A stretch of 12,989 nucleotides of DNA from the NCBI GenBank assembly GCA_938017765.1, contig CALIJH010000015.1, positions 1-12,989 of the forward strand, in the 5' to 3' direction. Below the pieces are notes generated by a model. The model did no database searches and had not been told where the DNA came from. It saw nothing but the letters and a program-made list of their open reading frames with translations. The stretch's first letter is position 1; each line of letters opens with the position of its first letter. This document shows, piece after piece, positions 1 through 6,802 of the stretch. This DNA comes from an uncultured Leptotrichia sp. Lineage in GTDB: Bacteria > Fusobacteriota > Fusobacteriia > Fusobacteriales > Leptotrichiaceae. The position numbers were made by a program, and so were the translations under genes.

Positions 1-122
1 TCATTTGTTTTGTCAGTCAGAATATCAGTCAGATAACTCATTGCTTCAAAATTATCCTCATATTTTTTTCTGGCATCATTGACGTATTCCCAAAAATTAT
101 TTCTTGTCATTTTTAACTCCAT
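1..122 (-). CDS. 5' end of a small hypothetical protein, possibly DUF4240 family (partial)
   Basis: The gene runs off the left edge, so only about 40 N-terminal residues are visible. Reading starts MELKMTRNNFWEYVNDARKK and continues with acidic and hydrophobic helical sequence. A Phe-Trp pair about six residues after the second Met, followed by an Ala-Arg helix, resembles the N-terminus of DUF4240 proteins as I remember them; that family has no established function. The start is ambiguous. ATG at 120-122 lies about 10 bases after a strong GGAGGAG. ATG at 108-110 has its own GGAG about 7 bases upstream. A third ATG at 125-127 has the best spacing to the strong site but reads only four codons before a stop. 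The gene lies downstream of era in the same direction, with a 217-base gap and a candidate promoter of its own. The family call is weak; that the stretch codes is likely. Confidence 0.45.
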   Translation of the reverse strand, partial: MELKMTRNNFWEYVNDARKKYEDNFEAMSYLTDILTDKTN

Positions 123-307
123 ATCATGTTTTCTCCTCCTTTCCCTCAATTTATATGTATGCGGATTTTTGTTTTTTGTTATATGAAATAAGTCTGATGC
201 GTATAAAAAATTGTTATATAAGTGTAATATCACGGTAAATTGTATATTTGACAAGTAAAAGTTTTTTATATTGTTATCTTATAATTGAATATTTTTTTAT
301 CTAATAT

Positions 308-335
308 ATTATATCACATAAATTTAAAAAAACAA
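308..335 (-). promoter_or_regulatory. candidate extended -10 promoter for the partial gene at 1-122
   Basis: On the minus strand TTGTTT (330-335) is followed after 16 bases by TATAAT (308-313). A TGA triplet immediately before the -10 gives an extended -10 element. The site sits just past the era stop codon and would give a leader of about 180 bases. A second, weaker pair lies nearer the gene: TTGTCA at 249-254 and GATATT at 226-231, 17 bases apart. In DNA this AT-rich either could be chance. Confidence 0.4.
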
Positions 336-339
336 TGCC

Positions 340-1230
340 TTATTTTTTCTTTATTTTATAGCCCATTTCATTGAGAAACTGCTGATTTTTTCTCCATTTT
401 TTTTTCACTTTTACCCATAATTTTAAATTTACTTTCAAATCAATCAATGCTTCTATTTCTTTTCTCGCTTCTATTCCTATTTTTTTTAACAATGCCCCTT
501 CTTTTCCTATTACTATTCCTTTTTGACTTTCCCTTTCCACGTATATATTAATATCATATTTTCTTATATCCTTTTTTGTTTCTACATTAATTATCTCGAC
601 TGCAACACTGTGAGGTATCTCATCTTTTGTATTATGCAGTATTTTTTCCCTCACTGTTTCCACGACTATTTTATTCACAGGTAAATCTGTATAATAATCT
701 TCAGGATAAAACCATACATCATTAGAAAGGTATTTTTCAGCCGCTTCAAAAATCTTATGTATACCTATGGCATATTCAGCAGTCAATGTTATAATTTCCG
801 CAAATTGACCCAATTTTTCTTTTATTTCAGATTTCTTTTCTTCTATTTCTTCATCATTCATTTTATCAATTTTATTTATAACAGCTATTACAGGAGTTTT
901 CGTTTCTTTTATATGTTCATTTACAAACATATCCCCTGTGGATATTTCTTTTGTTCCGTCAAGCATAAACATTATAAGGTCTACATTATTTAAAGTTTCG
1001 AGTGCAACTTCGGTCATATGTTCTCCGAGCAAATGTTTCGGTTTATGTATTCCCGGAGTATCTACAAAAATATACTGATTTTCTCCTATATTTACAATCC
1101 CTTTTATCTGATCCCTCGTAGTTCCTGCCTTATCGGATACAATCGCCACTTTTTCCTTTACAAGTTTATTCATTAATGTTGATTTTCCAACATTGGGTCT
1201 TCCCACAATAGCTATAAATCCTGATTTCAT
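340..1230 (-). CDS. era: GTPase Era
   Basis: Era is an essential GTPase with an RNA-binding KH domain. It binds the 3' end of 16S rRNA and acts in the cytoplasm, at the membrane and on the maturing 30S subunit. The 296 residues match the usual family length of about 300. The G domain shows G1 GRPNVGKS (10-17), the G2 threonines in GTTRD (36-40), G3 DTPG (57-60) and G4 NKID (119-122). The G5 position reads TAE (150-152) where Era usually has SA, a mild change. The C-terminal KH domain carries the GKEG loop (242-245). The ATG is preceded by AAAGGA about 9 bases upstream. The gene is monocistronic on its upstream side and is driven by a consensus-like promoter in the region shared with gltS. The usual Era neighbours (ybeY, dgkA, recO) are not adjacent. 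Confidence 0.98.
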   Translation of the reverse strand: MKSGFIAIVGRPNVGKSTLMNKLVKEKVAIVSDKAGTTRDQIKGIVNIGENQYIFVDTPGIHKPKHLLGEHMTEVALETLNNVDLIMFMLDGTKEISTGDMFVNEHIKETKTPVIAVINKIDKMNDEEIEEKKSEIKEKLGQFAEIITLTAEYAIGIHKIFEAAEKYLSNDVWFYPEDYYTDLPVNKIVVETVREKILHNTKDEIPHSVAVEIINVETKKDIRKYDINIYVERESQKGIVIGKEGALLKKIGIEARKEIEALIDLKVNLKLWVKVKKKWRKNQQFLNEMGYKIKKK

Positions 1231-1289
1231 TTATATAATTCCTTTCTTTATTTACTTTGTTAAAAATAATATTTATGAATTTATTTAAA

Positions 1290-1318
1290 ATTTTAAAATA
1301 AAAAGAAGATGTTGTCAA
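1290..1318 (-). promoter_or_regulatory. era promoter (sigma70 type)
   Basis: On the minus strand TTGACA (1313-1318) is followed after exactly 17 bases by TAAAAT (1290-1295). The -35 is a perfect match and the -10 matches five of six positions. Transcription would begin near 1283, giving a leader of about 50 bases before the era ATG. This promoter faces away from the gltS promoter. Confidence 0.75.
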
Positions 1319-1331
1319 GTATAAATAATAT

Positions 1332-1360
1332 TTGAACTTTTCTATCATATATAGTATAAT
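1332..1360 (+). promoter_or_regulatory. gltS promoter (sigma70 type)
   Basis: TTGAAC (1332-1337) and a perfect TATAAT (1355-1360) are separated by 17 bases. The predicted transcript begins near 1367, leaving a very short leader of about 20-28 bases that consists almost entirely of the Shine-Dalgarno region. No operator-like palindrome is evident in the divergent region. Confidence 0.75.
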
Positions 1361-1385
1361 TTTATAATACATTTTAAAAAAGGAT

Positions 1386-2636
1386 GTGATTATAATATTT
1401 ACTATTAAACTTGATATGATACAAGCTATGGGATTAGCTGTTATTCTTCTTATAATCGGAAGAAATTTAAGAAACAAAATATATTTTTTTGAAAAATACT
1501 GTATTCCCTCACCGGTAATCGGCGGAATGATTTTTTCAATATTTTCATTTATAACAAGACAGTTAAATGTTATGACTGTAGAATTTGATACTACTTTACA
1601 GACATTTTTTATGATAATGTTTTTTACAAGTGTAGGATTTAACGCCAGTATCAAAGTCCTAAGAAAAGGCGGGAAAAAGGTATTTATATTTCTTATTGTA
1701 GCCGCTGTTTTATGTGTATTTCAAAATGCCGTTGCGGTATTACTTTCGAGATTTGTAGGAATCCATCCACTGTTAGCAATGATGACGGGTTCCACTCCAA
1801 TGACAGGAGGTCATGGAACTTCGGCTGCTATTGCACCGTCTGTTGAAAATCTTGGGATTAAAGGTGCAGGTGCTGTTGCTATTGCCTCTGCTACATATGG
1901 ACTTCTTGTCGGGTCGATGCTTGGAGGTCCTATTGCAAACAGACTTATATTAAAACACAAATTACTTCCTGATTTGAAACTTTCCGACAAATCTTTGGAA
2001 AATGAAACTCCTAAAAACTATGAAGAAAATATTGATGAAAATCTCAAGAAAAAATTGCAGCCTGTTCTTGACGGCGACAGATTTTCCCGAGCTTTTTTTC
2101 AAATACTTATAGCAATGGGGATTGGATCATATTTATCATTACTTATAAATCGGATTCTCCCTCATATGCATTTTCCTGTATATATTGGACCGATGATAGC
2201 TGCCGCTGTTATGAGAAATATTTCCGACAATACAGAATTGATTAATTCTCCTACTAAGGAAATAAGTATTTTGGAAGATGTAGCATTAAATCTGTTTCTT
2301 GCAATGGCTCTGATGTCATTGAAACTATGGGAATTAATAGATCTTGCAGGTCCGATGATTATTTTGCTTTTGGCTCAAACGGTGTTAATTTACTTTTATC
2401 TTAACTGGATCACTTTCAAGGCAATGGGGTCTGATTATGATGCAGCAGTAATAGTTTCAGGTCATTGCGGTTTTGGTCTTGGAGCCACTCCAAACGGTAT
2501 TTCCAATATGAAATCTGTCTGCGAAAAATATCAATACTCAAAAATAGCATTTTTTGTAGTACCTATAGTAGGAGCATTGTTTATAGATTTTGTGAATGTA
2601 AGTATTATCACCACTTTTATAAGTTTTTTTAAATAA
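1386..2636 (+). CDS. gltS: sodium/glutamate symporter GltS
   Basis: GltS is a polytopic inner-membrane carrier that imports glutamate with sodium ions. The protein is up to 416 residues (E. coli GltS is 401) and is strongly hydrophobic, with a polar central loop around 200-230 between two membrane halves. Each half carries the conserved re-entrant motif: GSTPMTGGHGTSAA (135-148) and SGHCGFGLGATPN (358-370). The segment FLAMALMSLKLWEL (304-317) is also nearly family-invariant. The start is uncertain. The only standard start codon is GTG at 1386, but it overlaps the Shine-Dalgarno AAAGGATGTGAT (1379-1390). An in-frame ATA at 1395 has ideal spacing and would give a N-terminus reading [M]FTIKLD, close to the E. 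coli one. The gene stands alone, divergent from era. Imported glutamate could serve fermentation, osmoprotection or nitrogen supply; the window does not say which. Confidence 0.96.
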   Translation: MIIIFTIKLDMIQAMGLAVILLIIGRNLRNKIYFFEKYCIPSPVIGGMIFSIFSFITRQLNVMTVEFDTTLQTFFMIMFFTSVGFNASIKVLRKGGKKVFIFLIVAAVLCVFQNAVAVLLSRFVGIHPLLAMMTGSTPMTGGHGTSAAIAPSVENLGIKGAGAVAIASATYGLLVGSMLGGPIANRLILKHKLLPDLKLSDKSLENETPKNYEENIDENLKKKLQPVLDGDRFSRAFFQILIAMGIGSYLSLLINRILPHMHFPVYIGPMIAAAVMRNISDNTELINSPTKEISILEDVALNLFLAMALMSLKLWELIDLAGPMIILLLAQTVLIYFYLNWITFKAMGSDYDAAVIVSGHCGFGLGATPNGISNMKSVCEKYQYSKIAFFVVPIVGALFIDFVNVSIITTFISFFK

Positions 2637-2646
2637 GAGATACAAG

Positions 2647-2917
2647 AATTTAGTAAAAAAAATCAAAAAATACTATATTTACTTTATTTGATAGAGCTTT
2701 ATTTATTAAAACAGTCATTAATTAGTGAGACTTTGCTTATAAAAAGCAATAATCTACTAAATTATTGAATTTACCAAGCTTTAATAATCAAGTCAGTTAA
2801 GATTGGAAACTTTCCTGAAATCTTAGACAGATGACTTTTTCTAAAGCTTATTTCCTGTTTTATATTTAAAACTGTTCAAGAATTTGTAAATATAGTATTT
2901 TATATTTTTACTTAATT
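2647..2917. repeat. long imperfect palindrome, MITE-like element or IS relic, in the gltS/lplA gap
   Basis: This fills the 310-base non-coding gap between convergent genes. A perfect 16-base inverted repeat, AAAATACTATATTTAC, lies at 2667-2682 and 2886-2901. Outside it the arms continue imperfectly (2647-2659 with 2905-2917, 11 of 13). Inside it the pairing goes on in nested order: TAAAACAG 2707-2714 with 2855-2862, AAGCTTTA 2776-2783 with 2842-2849, AAGTCA 2790-2795 with 2832-2837, and TAAGATT 2798-2804 with 2819-2825. The tip is GGAA/TTCC. A separate small hairpin (TTGCTT/AAGCAA, 2733-2749) sits in the left arm. Nothing in it codes for a convincing protein. Such nested palindromes are typical of miniature inverted-repeat elements and of IS remnants. 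No obvious target-site duplication is seen. Confidence 0.6.
2790..2840 (+). terminator. possible rho-independent terminator for gltS within the palindrome
   Basis: The tip of the palindrome forms a stem of AAGTCA, TAAGATT and GGAA against TTCC, AATCTTA and TGACTT, interrupted by small internal loops. It runs into a short T-tract (2836-2840). It lies about 155 bases after the gltS stop. The stem is AT-rich and the T-tract partly overlaps it, so its strength is doubtful. On the opposite strand the hairpin could also slow transcripts leaving lplA, but no T-tract follows there. Confidence 0.3.
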
Positions 2918-2946
2918 TATTCTTACTTTTGGTATTTTTTGAGTAA

Positions 2947-3942
2947 TTATTCCACTATCGCTTCAACTATCTCATCCAATGTAAATCCTGCAAAATATTC
3001 TTTAATATCCACATCTTTCAGTCTTTCTCTTATATCTTCGGATGTGTATTTTGATCCGATAAGTTTTTCTTCAAAATCTGATAAATCTTCTTTCGTTCCG
3101 AAAAAATCTCCATAAATTTTAATATTTTTTATTTTGGAATTTACTACATCGGCAAAAATCTGAACTTTACCATGTGGAAATCTCTTTCCTCTTGTTATGT
3201 TGTATTCCGGCGACTGACCATATACCCAGTCCCAGCTTTTATGTTTCTCTTCTGCATTTTTAGAAATTATTGCGAGTTCTTCTTCACTGAATTTATATTC
3301 TTTCATATCAGGGTAATGTTTTTTCATATATTCCATTATTTTGTCAGCAAACTCTTCCACTGTAATAGGATTTTTAAGGTGAGGAAGTATATTTGTAACT
3401 CTGCTTCTGACAGATTTTACACCTTTGGATTCTATCTTATCCTTAGAAACTTTCAGAGCATCTCCCAAAGCACTGAAATCAACATTGAAAAGTATACAAC
3501 CATGGTGCATTACTCTTCCTTTTATATATGCCTGTGCATTCCCGCAGAACTTCTGTCCATCTATCTCCAAATCATTCCGTCCTGTAAAATCAGCTTTTAC
3601 TCCCAGTTCTGCCAATGTTTCAATAATTGGAAGTGAAAACTCCTTAAAATTAAATCCGTTTCCTTTGTCCTTATTTGAAATAATCGTGTAATTCAGATTA
3701 TTCAGGTCATGATAGACAGCTCCTCCTCCTGAAATCCTTCTCACAACATTAATCCCCTTTTTCTTTGTATATTCAGAATTTATTTCCTCAATGGTGTTCT
3801 GATATTTTCCTACGACTATTGTCGGTTCATTTATCCAAAGAAAAAATATTTCATCAAACTGTTTCAGATTTTTGAAGCAATATTCTTCTAAAGCTATATT
3901 GTAGGCAGGATTATTTGAACCCGTACTTTTAATATAAATCAT
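2947..3942 (-). CDS. lplA: lipoate-protein ligase A
   Basis: LplA activates free lipoate with ATP and transfers it to the specific lysine of lipoyl domains in the cytoplasm. The 331 residues match bacterial LplA (E. coli about 337), including the C-terminal accessory domain. Visible motifs are RRISGGGAVYHD (68-79), NDLEIDGQKFCGNAQ (123-137) with the expected adenylate-contacting lysine K131, and HHGCILF (146-152). The gene is last in the dehydrogenase operon, 36 bases after the E3 stop. That placement suggests it lipoylates the lipoyl domain on E3, the only such domain seen here. Its Shine-Dalgarno AAGGAAGGAG lies about 13 bases from the ATG, longer than usual; no better start is present and the N-terminus fits the family. 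Octanoyltransferase activity is a less likely alternative. Confidence 0.93.
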   Translation of the reverse strand: MIYIKSTGSNNPAYNIALEEYCFKNLKQFDEIFFLWINEPTIVVGKYQNTIEEINSEYTKKKGINVVRRISGGGAVYHDLNNLNYTIISNKDKGNGFNFKEFSLPIIETLAELGVKADFTGRNDLEIDGQKFCGNAQAYIKGRVMHHGCILFNVDFSALGDALKVSKDKIESKGVKSVRSRVTNILPHLKNPITVEEFADKIMEYMKKHYPDMKEYKFSEEELAIISKNAEEKHKSWDWVYGQSPEYNITRGKRFPHGKVQIFADVVNSKIKNIKIYGDFFGTKEDLSDFEEKLIGSKYTSEDIRERLKDVDIKEYFAGFTLDEIVEAIVE

Positions 3943-3978
3943 TTTTTGTATGAAGCTCCTTCCTTTTTTTATTATCTC

Positions 3979-5736
3979 CTATTTCTTTTTAGGTAAGTGT
4001 ATTGCTTCTCCCAGCACATCTGCACAAGCTTCATAGAATGCTTCCGAGAATGTAGGGTGTCCGTGTATCGTTTTCAACACTTCATCTACAGTAATTTCCA
4101 TTTCCATTAACGACGCAGCTTCGTTTATAATCTCAGCAGCAGACTGTCCTACAATATGTACTCCAAGTATTTCTCCATATTTTTTGTCAGCTATGACTTT
4201 GATAAATCCTGTAGTATCTCCTGAAGCCAATGCTCTTCCGTTACCTACAAATGCAAATTTACCAACATTTATATCATATTTTTCTTTTGCCTGTTCTTCT
4301 GTCAGTCCTACCATAGCCACTTCAGGTATTGTATAAATTGCCGCCGGTGTTGTTGCAAGTTTAGTTTCCTTATGATTTCCCAATACTGCATTTTCAGCGG
4401 CAACTTCTCCCATTCTGTAAGCAGCATGAGCCAACATTTTTATTCCATTTATATCTCCCGGTGCATATATTCCTTTTACACTTGTTTCCATAAATTTGTC
4501 GACTTTTACTTTTCCTCTTTCCATTTCAAGGTCGATTTCTCCCAATGCTTCCAAGTCAGGAACTCTTCCTATTGACAATAAAGCTTTTTCAGCAATTATA
4601 TCTTCTTTTCCTTCAACTTTGATTATGAGCTTATCACCATTATCGACAATTTCATTAATTTTTGCAGATGTCAATATTTTCATTCCTTTTTTCTCTAACG
4701 CTTTTCTCAATGTTTCGGAAGCTTCCCTGTCAACTCCCGGAATTATTCTGTCCATCATTTCGACTACAGTAACTTCAGTTCCGAAAGATAAATAAGCCTG
4801 TCCTAATTCGACTCCTACTACTCCGCCGCCGATTACTACAAGAGATTTAGGTAGCTCCTGCAAGTCAAGTATATCATCACTTGTAAGCACTTTTTTGCTT
4901 TCTATGCCCGGTATATTTACAGTCCCTACTTTAGACCCTCCTGCTAATATTATTTTGTCTGTTTTCAGAACTTTTTCTCCATTTACTACGACATTTTTAT
5001 CTTTATCTATTTTTCCTACACCTTTAAAAATCTTCACGCTATTACTTTTCAGTAATCCCTGTACTCCGTTAGTCAATGTTTTGACTATTTCATTTTTAAG
5101 GCTGACTACTTTAGGCATATTTACTGTAAATTTTTCACTTTCCAGAACAATTCCTCTTTTTGCCGACATTTCTATACCTTCGATTATTTCAGTATTTTTA
5201 AGGAATGTTTTCGTAGGTATACATCCTCTGTTCAAACATGTTCCTCCAAGTTCGCTTTTTTCAATAACAGCTACTTTTCCGCCCACTTGAGCGGCTCTTA
5301 TTGCAGCAACATAACCGGCAGGCCCTCCTCCGATTACTACCACATCAAATTCATCTTCGCCTTTTTCAGTTTTAGCCGCAGGTTTTACTTCTTCCGATTT
5401 AGTTTCTTTAGGTGTTTCCGCTTTAACTTCAACTTTCTGAGGTGCATTTTCAGATACAGGAGCTGAACTTGATGAAGTACCTGTAGGCGCTGCTTCTCCC
5501 TCCGCACCTATATATCCGATGACTTCGGTAACGGGTACCGTTTCTCCGTCTCCTTTTACTATTTTTATCAAGTATCCTGATTCTTCCGCTTCCAGCTCCA
5601 TACTTGTCTTGTCTGTCATAATTTCAAGCAGAATTTCTCCCGCTTCTACTTTATCGCCTTCTTTTTTATTCCATTTTATTATTTGCCCTTCAGTCATATC
5701 TATCCCGGCTTTAGGCATTATAATTTCAGTTGCCAT
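3979..5736 (-). CDS. lpd: dihydrolipoamide dehydrogenase (E3) with N-terminal lipoyl domain
   Basis: E3 reoxidises dihydrolipoyl groups and passes the electrons through a disulfide and FAD to NAD+. This 585-residue protein is longer than a plain E3 (about 470) because residues 1-78 form a lipoyl domain; the modified lysine is K43 in EIMTDKTSMELEAEESG. An Ala/Pro/Glu/Lys/Ser linker covers about 79-128. The E3 part follows: FAD-binding GGGPAG (136-141), redox disulfide GGTCLNRGC with C167 and C172, NAD-binding GGGVVG (303-308), second FAD motif YAPGD (424-428), and the dimer-interface catalytic pair H560 and E565 in HGHPTFSEAF. All key residues are intact. A Shine-Dalgarno AAGGAAG precedes the ATG, and the E2 stop is 20 bases upstream. 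Because the neighbouring E2 has no lipoyl domain, this E3 probably supplies the complex's swinging arm. pdhD is an alternative symbol. Confidence 0.96.
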   Translation of the reverse strand: MATEIIMPKAGIDMTEGQIIKWNKKEGDKVEAGEILLEIMTDKTSMELEAEESGYLIKIVKGDGETVPVTEVIGYIGAEGEAAPTGTSSSSAPVSENAPQKVEVKAETPKETKSEEVKPAAKTEKGEDEFDVVVIGGGPAGYVAAIRAAQVGGKVAVIEKSELGGTCLNRGCIPTKTFLKNTEIIEGIEMSAKRGIVLESEKFTVNMPKVVSLKNEIVKTLTNGVQGLLKSNSVKIFKGVGKIDKDKNVVVNGEKVLKTDKIILAGGSKVGTVNIPGIESKKVLTSDDILDLQELPKSLVVIGGGVVGVELGQAYLSFGTEVTVVEMMDRIIPGVDREASETLRKALEKKGMKILTSAKINEIVDNGDKLIIKVEGKEDIIAEKALLSIGRVPDLEALGEIDLEMERGKVKVDKFMETSVKGIYAPGDINGIKMLAHAAYRMGEVAAENAVLGNHKETKLATTPAAIYTIPEVAMVGLTEEQAKEKYDINVGKFAFVGNGRALASGDTTGFIKVIADKKYGEILGVHIVGQSAAEIINEAASLMEMEITVDEVLKTIHGHPTFSEAFYEACADVLGEAIHLPKKK

Positions 5737-5756
5737 TCAATTCACTTCCTTTTCGT

Positions 5757-6788
5757 CTATACTAACATTGATATAGGATTTTCCAATAATTTTTTCAAGT
5801 CCTGCATGAATTTTGCTCCCGCAAGTCCGTCCACTACTCTGTGGTCTATTGTCAGACAAAGAGTCATAATAGGTCTTATAGCGATTTCTCCGTTTACAAC
5901 CACAGGTTTATCTACTGTTCCCGATACTCCCAATATGGCAGAGTTAGGCTGATTTATAATCGGATTAAAGCTTTGAACTCCGTACATTCCTAAATTACTT
6001 ATAGTAAATGTACTTCCTGACTGCTCCGCAGGAGAAAGTTTCATTGCAAGTGCTTTGGATACTATTTCCTTAGAGTTTACAACCAATTCGGATAATGTCA
6101 TTTTATCCGCATTCTGTATTACGGGAACAAGAAGTCCGTCATCCATTCCTACGGCTATCGCTAAACTCACATAGTTATGGAAGATAATCTGACTTCCGTC
6201 CTCCGATAAGCTCGAATTTATATATTTGTGTTTCATTAATGTTTTTATTACTGCAAATGATATTATATCGGTAATAGTAACTTTTTTACCCGTATTTTCA
6301 AGTATTGTATCTAAAATTTTTGCTCTCAGGGCTTTTATTTCAGTCATATCTATTTCATAGTTTAATGTAAATGTAGGAGCTGTAAAATAGCTTTCCGACA
6401 TTCTTTTTGCGATTACTTTTCTCATAGGAGACATAGATATTGTTTCCGTATCTCCTACAGCCTGTTCCTGTTTTGCCGCTTTTGCTTCTTCTTTTTTTAC
6501 AGGCTCTTGAGTTTCCTGAGATTTTCCGATTAATTTCATTACATCATCTCTCATTATTTTACCGTTATGACCGCTTCCGGTTACATTTTCCAAGTCAATA
6601 CCGTAATCTGCAGCTATCTTGGCTGCGAGAGGTGATATGTGAATTCTTTTTTCATAACTGAAAACTTCCACGTCTTCTTTATGAACTCTGCCTTTAGCAC
6701 CGCTACCCTGGATTTTGAAAAGGTCTATTCCCAGTCTTTTCGCCAAACTTCTTGCAGCAGGTGTGGCTCTCAATTTTTCATTTTCCAT
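5757..6788 (-). CDS. dihydrolipoamide acyltransferase (E2) lacking a lipoyl domain, with two binding domains
   Basis: E2 forms the core of the complex and transfers the acetyl group from lipoyl to CoA. The 343-residue protein is shorter than usual E2s (400-600). It opens with two tandem peripheral-subunit-binding domains, about 5-41 (GSGAKGRVHKEDV) and 48-87 (GSGHNGKIMRDDV). A charged linker (88-115) leads to the catalytic domain (about 116-343). The catalytic motif DHRVVDG places the active histidine at H316, and FTISNLGMYG (261-270) is typical. There is no N-terminal lipoyl domain, and no room for one: the E1beta stop lies 14 bases upstream and the Shine-Dalgarno AAGGTG sits in that gap. 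The lack is therefore an architecture, not a miscalled start. The lipoyl domain is on the next gene product, E3. Likely symbols would be pdhC or acoC; the true substrate is not settled by sequence. Confidence 0.95.
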   Translation of the reverse strand: MENEKLRATPAARSLAKRLGIDLFKIQGSGAKGRVHKEDVEVFSYEKRIHISPLAAKIAADYGIDLENVTGSGHNGKIMRDDVMKLIGKSQETQEPVKKEEAKAAKQEQAVGDTETISMSPMRKVIAKRMSESYFTAPTFTLNYEIDMTEIKALRAKILDTILENTGKKVTITDIISFAVIKTLMKHKYINSSLSEDGSQIIFHNYVSLAIAVGMDDGLLVPVIQNADKMTLSELVVNSKEIVSKALAMKLSPAEQSGSTFTISNLGMYGVQSFNPIINQPNSAILGVSGTVDKPVVVNGEIAIRPIMTLCLTIDHRVVDGLAGAKFMQDLKKLLENPISMLV

Positions 6789-6802
6789 ATTTTCACCTTC
6801 TA

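Noticed and set aside
248..285. Plus-strand TTGACA (248-253) and TATAAT (280-285) that look like a promoter.
   Set aside because: The spacing is 26 bases and no plus-strand gene follows; the match is expected by chance in such AT-rich DNA.
1166..1654. Open frame of 162 codons on the minus strand across the era/gltS region.
   Set aside because: It overlaps both genes and both promoters, lacks a ribosome site and has the low-complexity composition of an antisense frame.
2733..2749. Small hairpin TTGCTT/AAGCAA as a terminator for gltS.
   Set aside because: It is weak and is not followed by a T-run; it is better seen as part of the larger palindrome.
4895..5290. Open frames on the plus strand opposite E3 (the longest 131 codons).
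   Set aside because: They mirror a strongly conserved coding gene, are rich in Ser, Thr, Phe and Pro as expected of its antisense, and have no family features.
5757..6788. E2 truncated by a frameshift or wrong start that hides a lipoyl domain.
   Set aside because: The preceding gene ends 14 bases upstream with an intact C-terminus, a ribosome site fits this start, and the lipoyl domain is found intact on E3.
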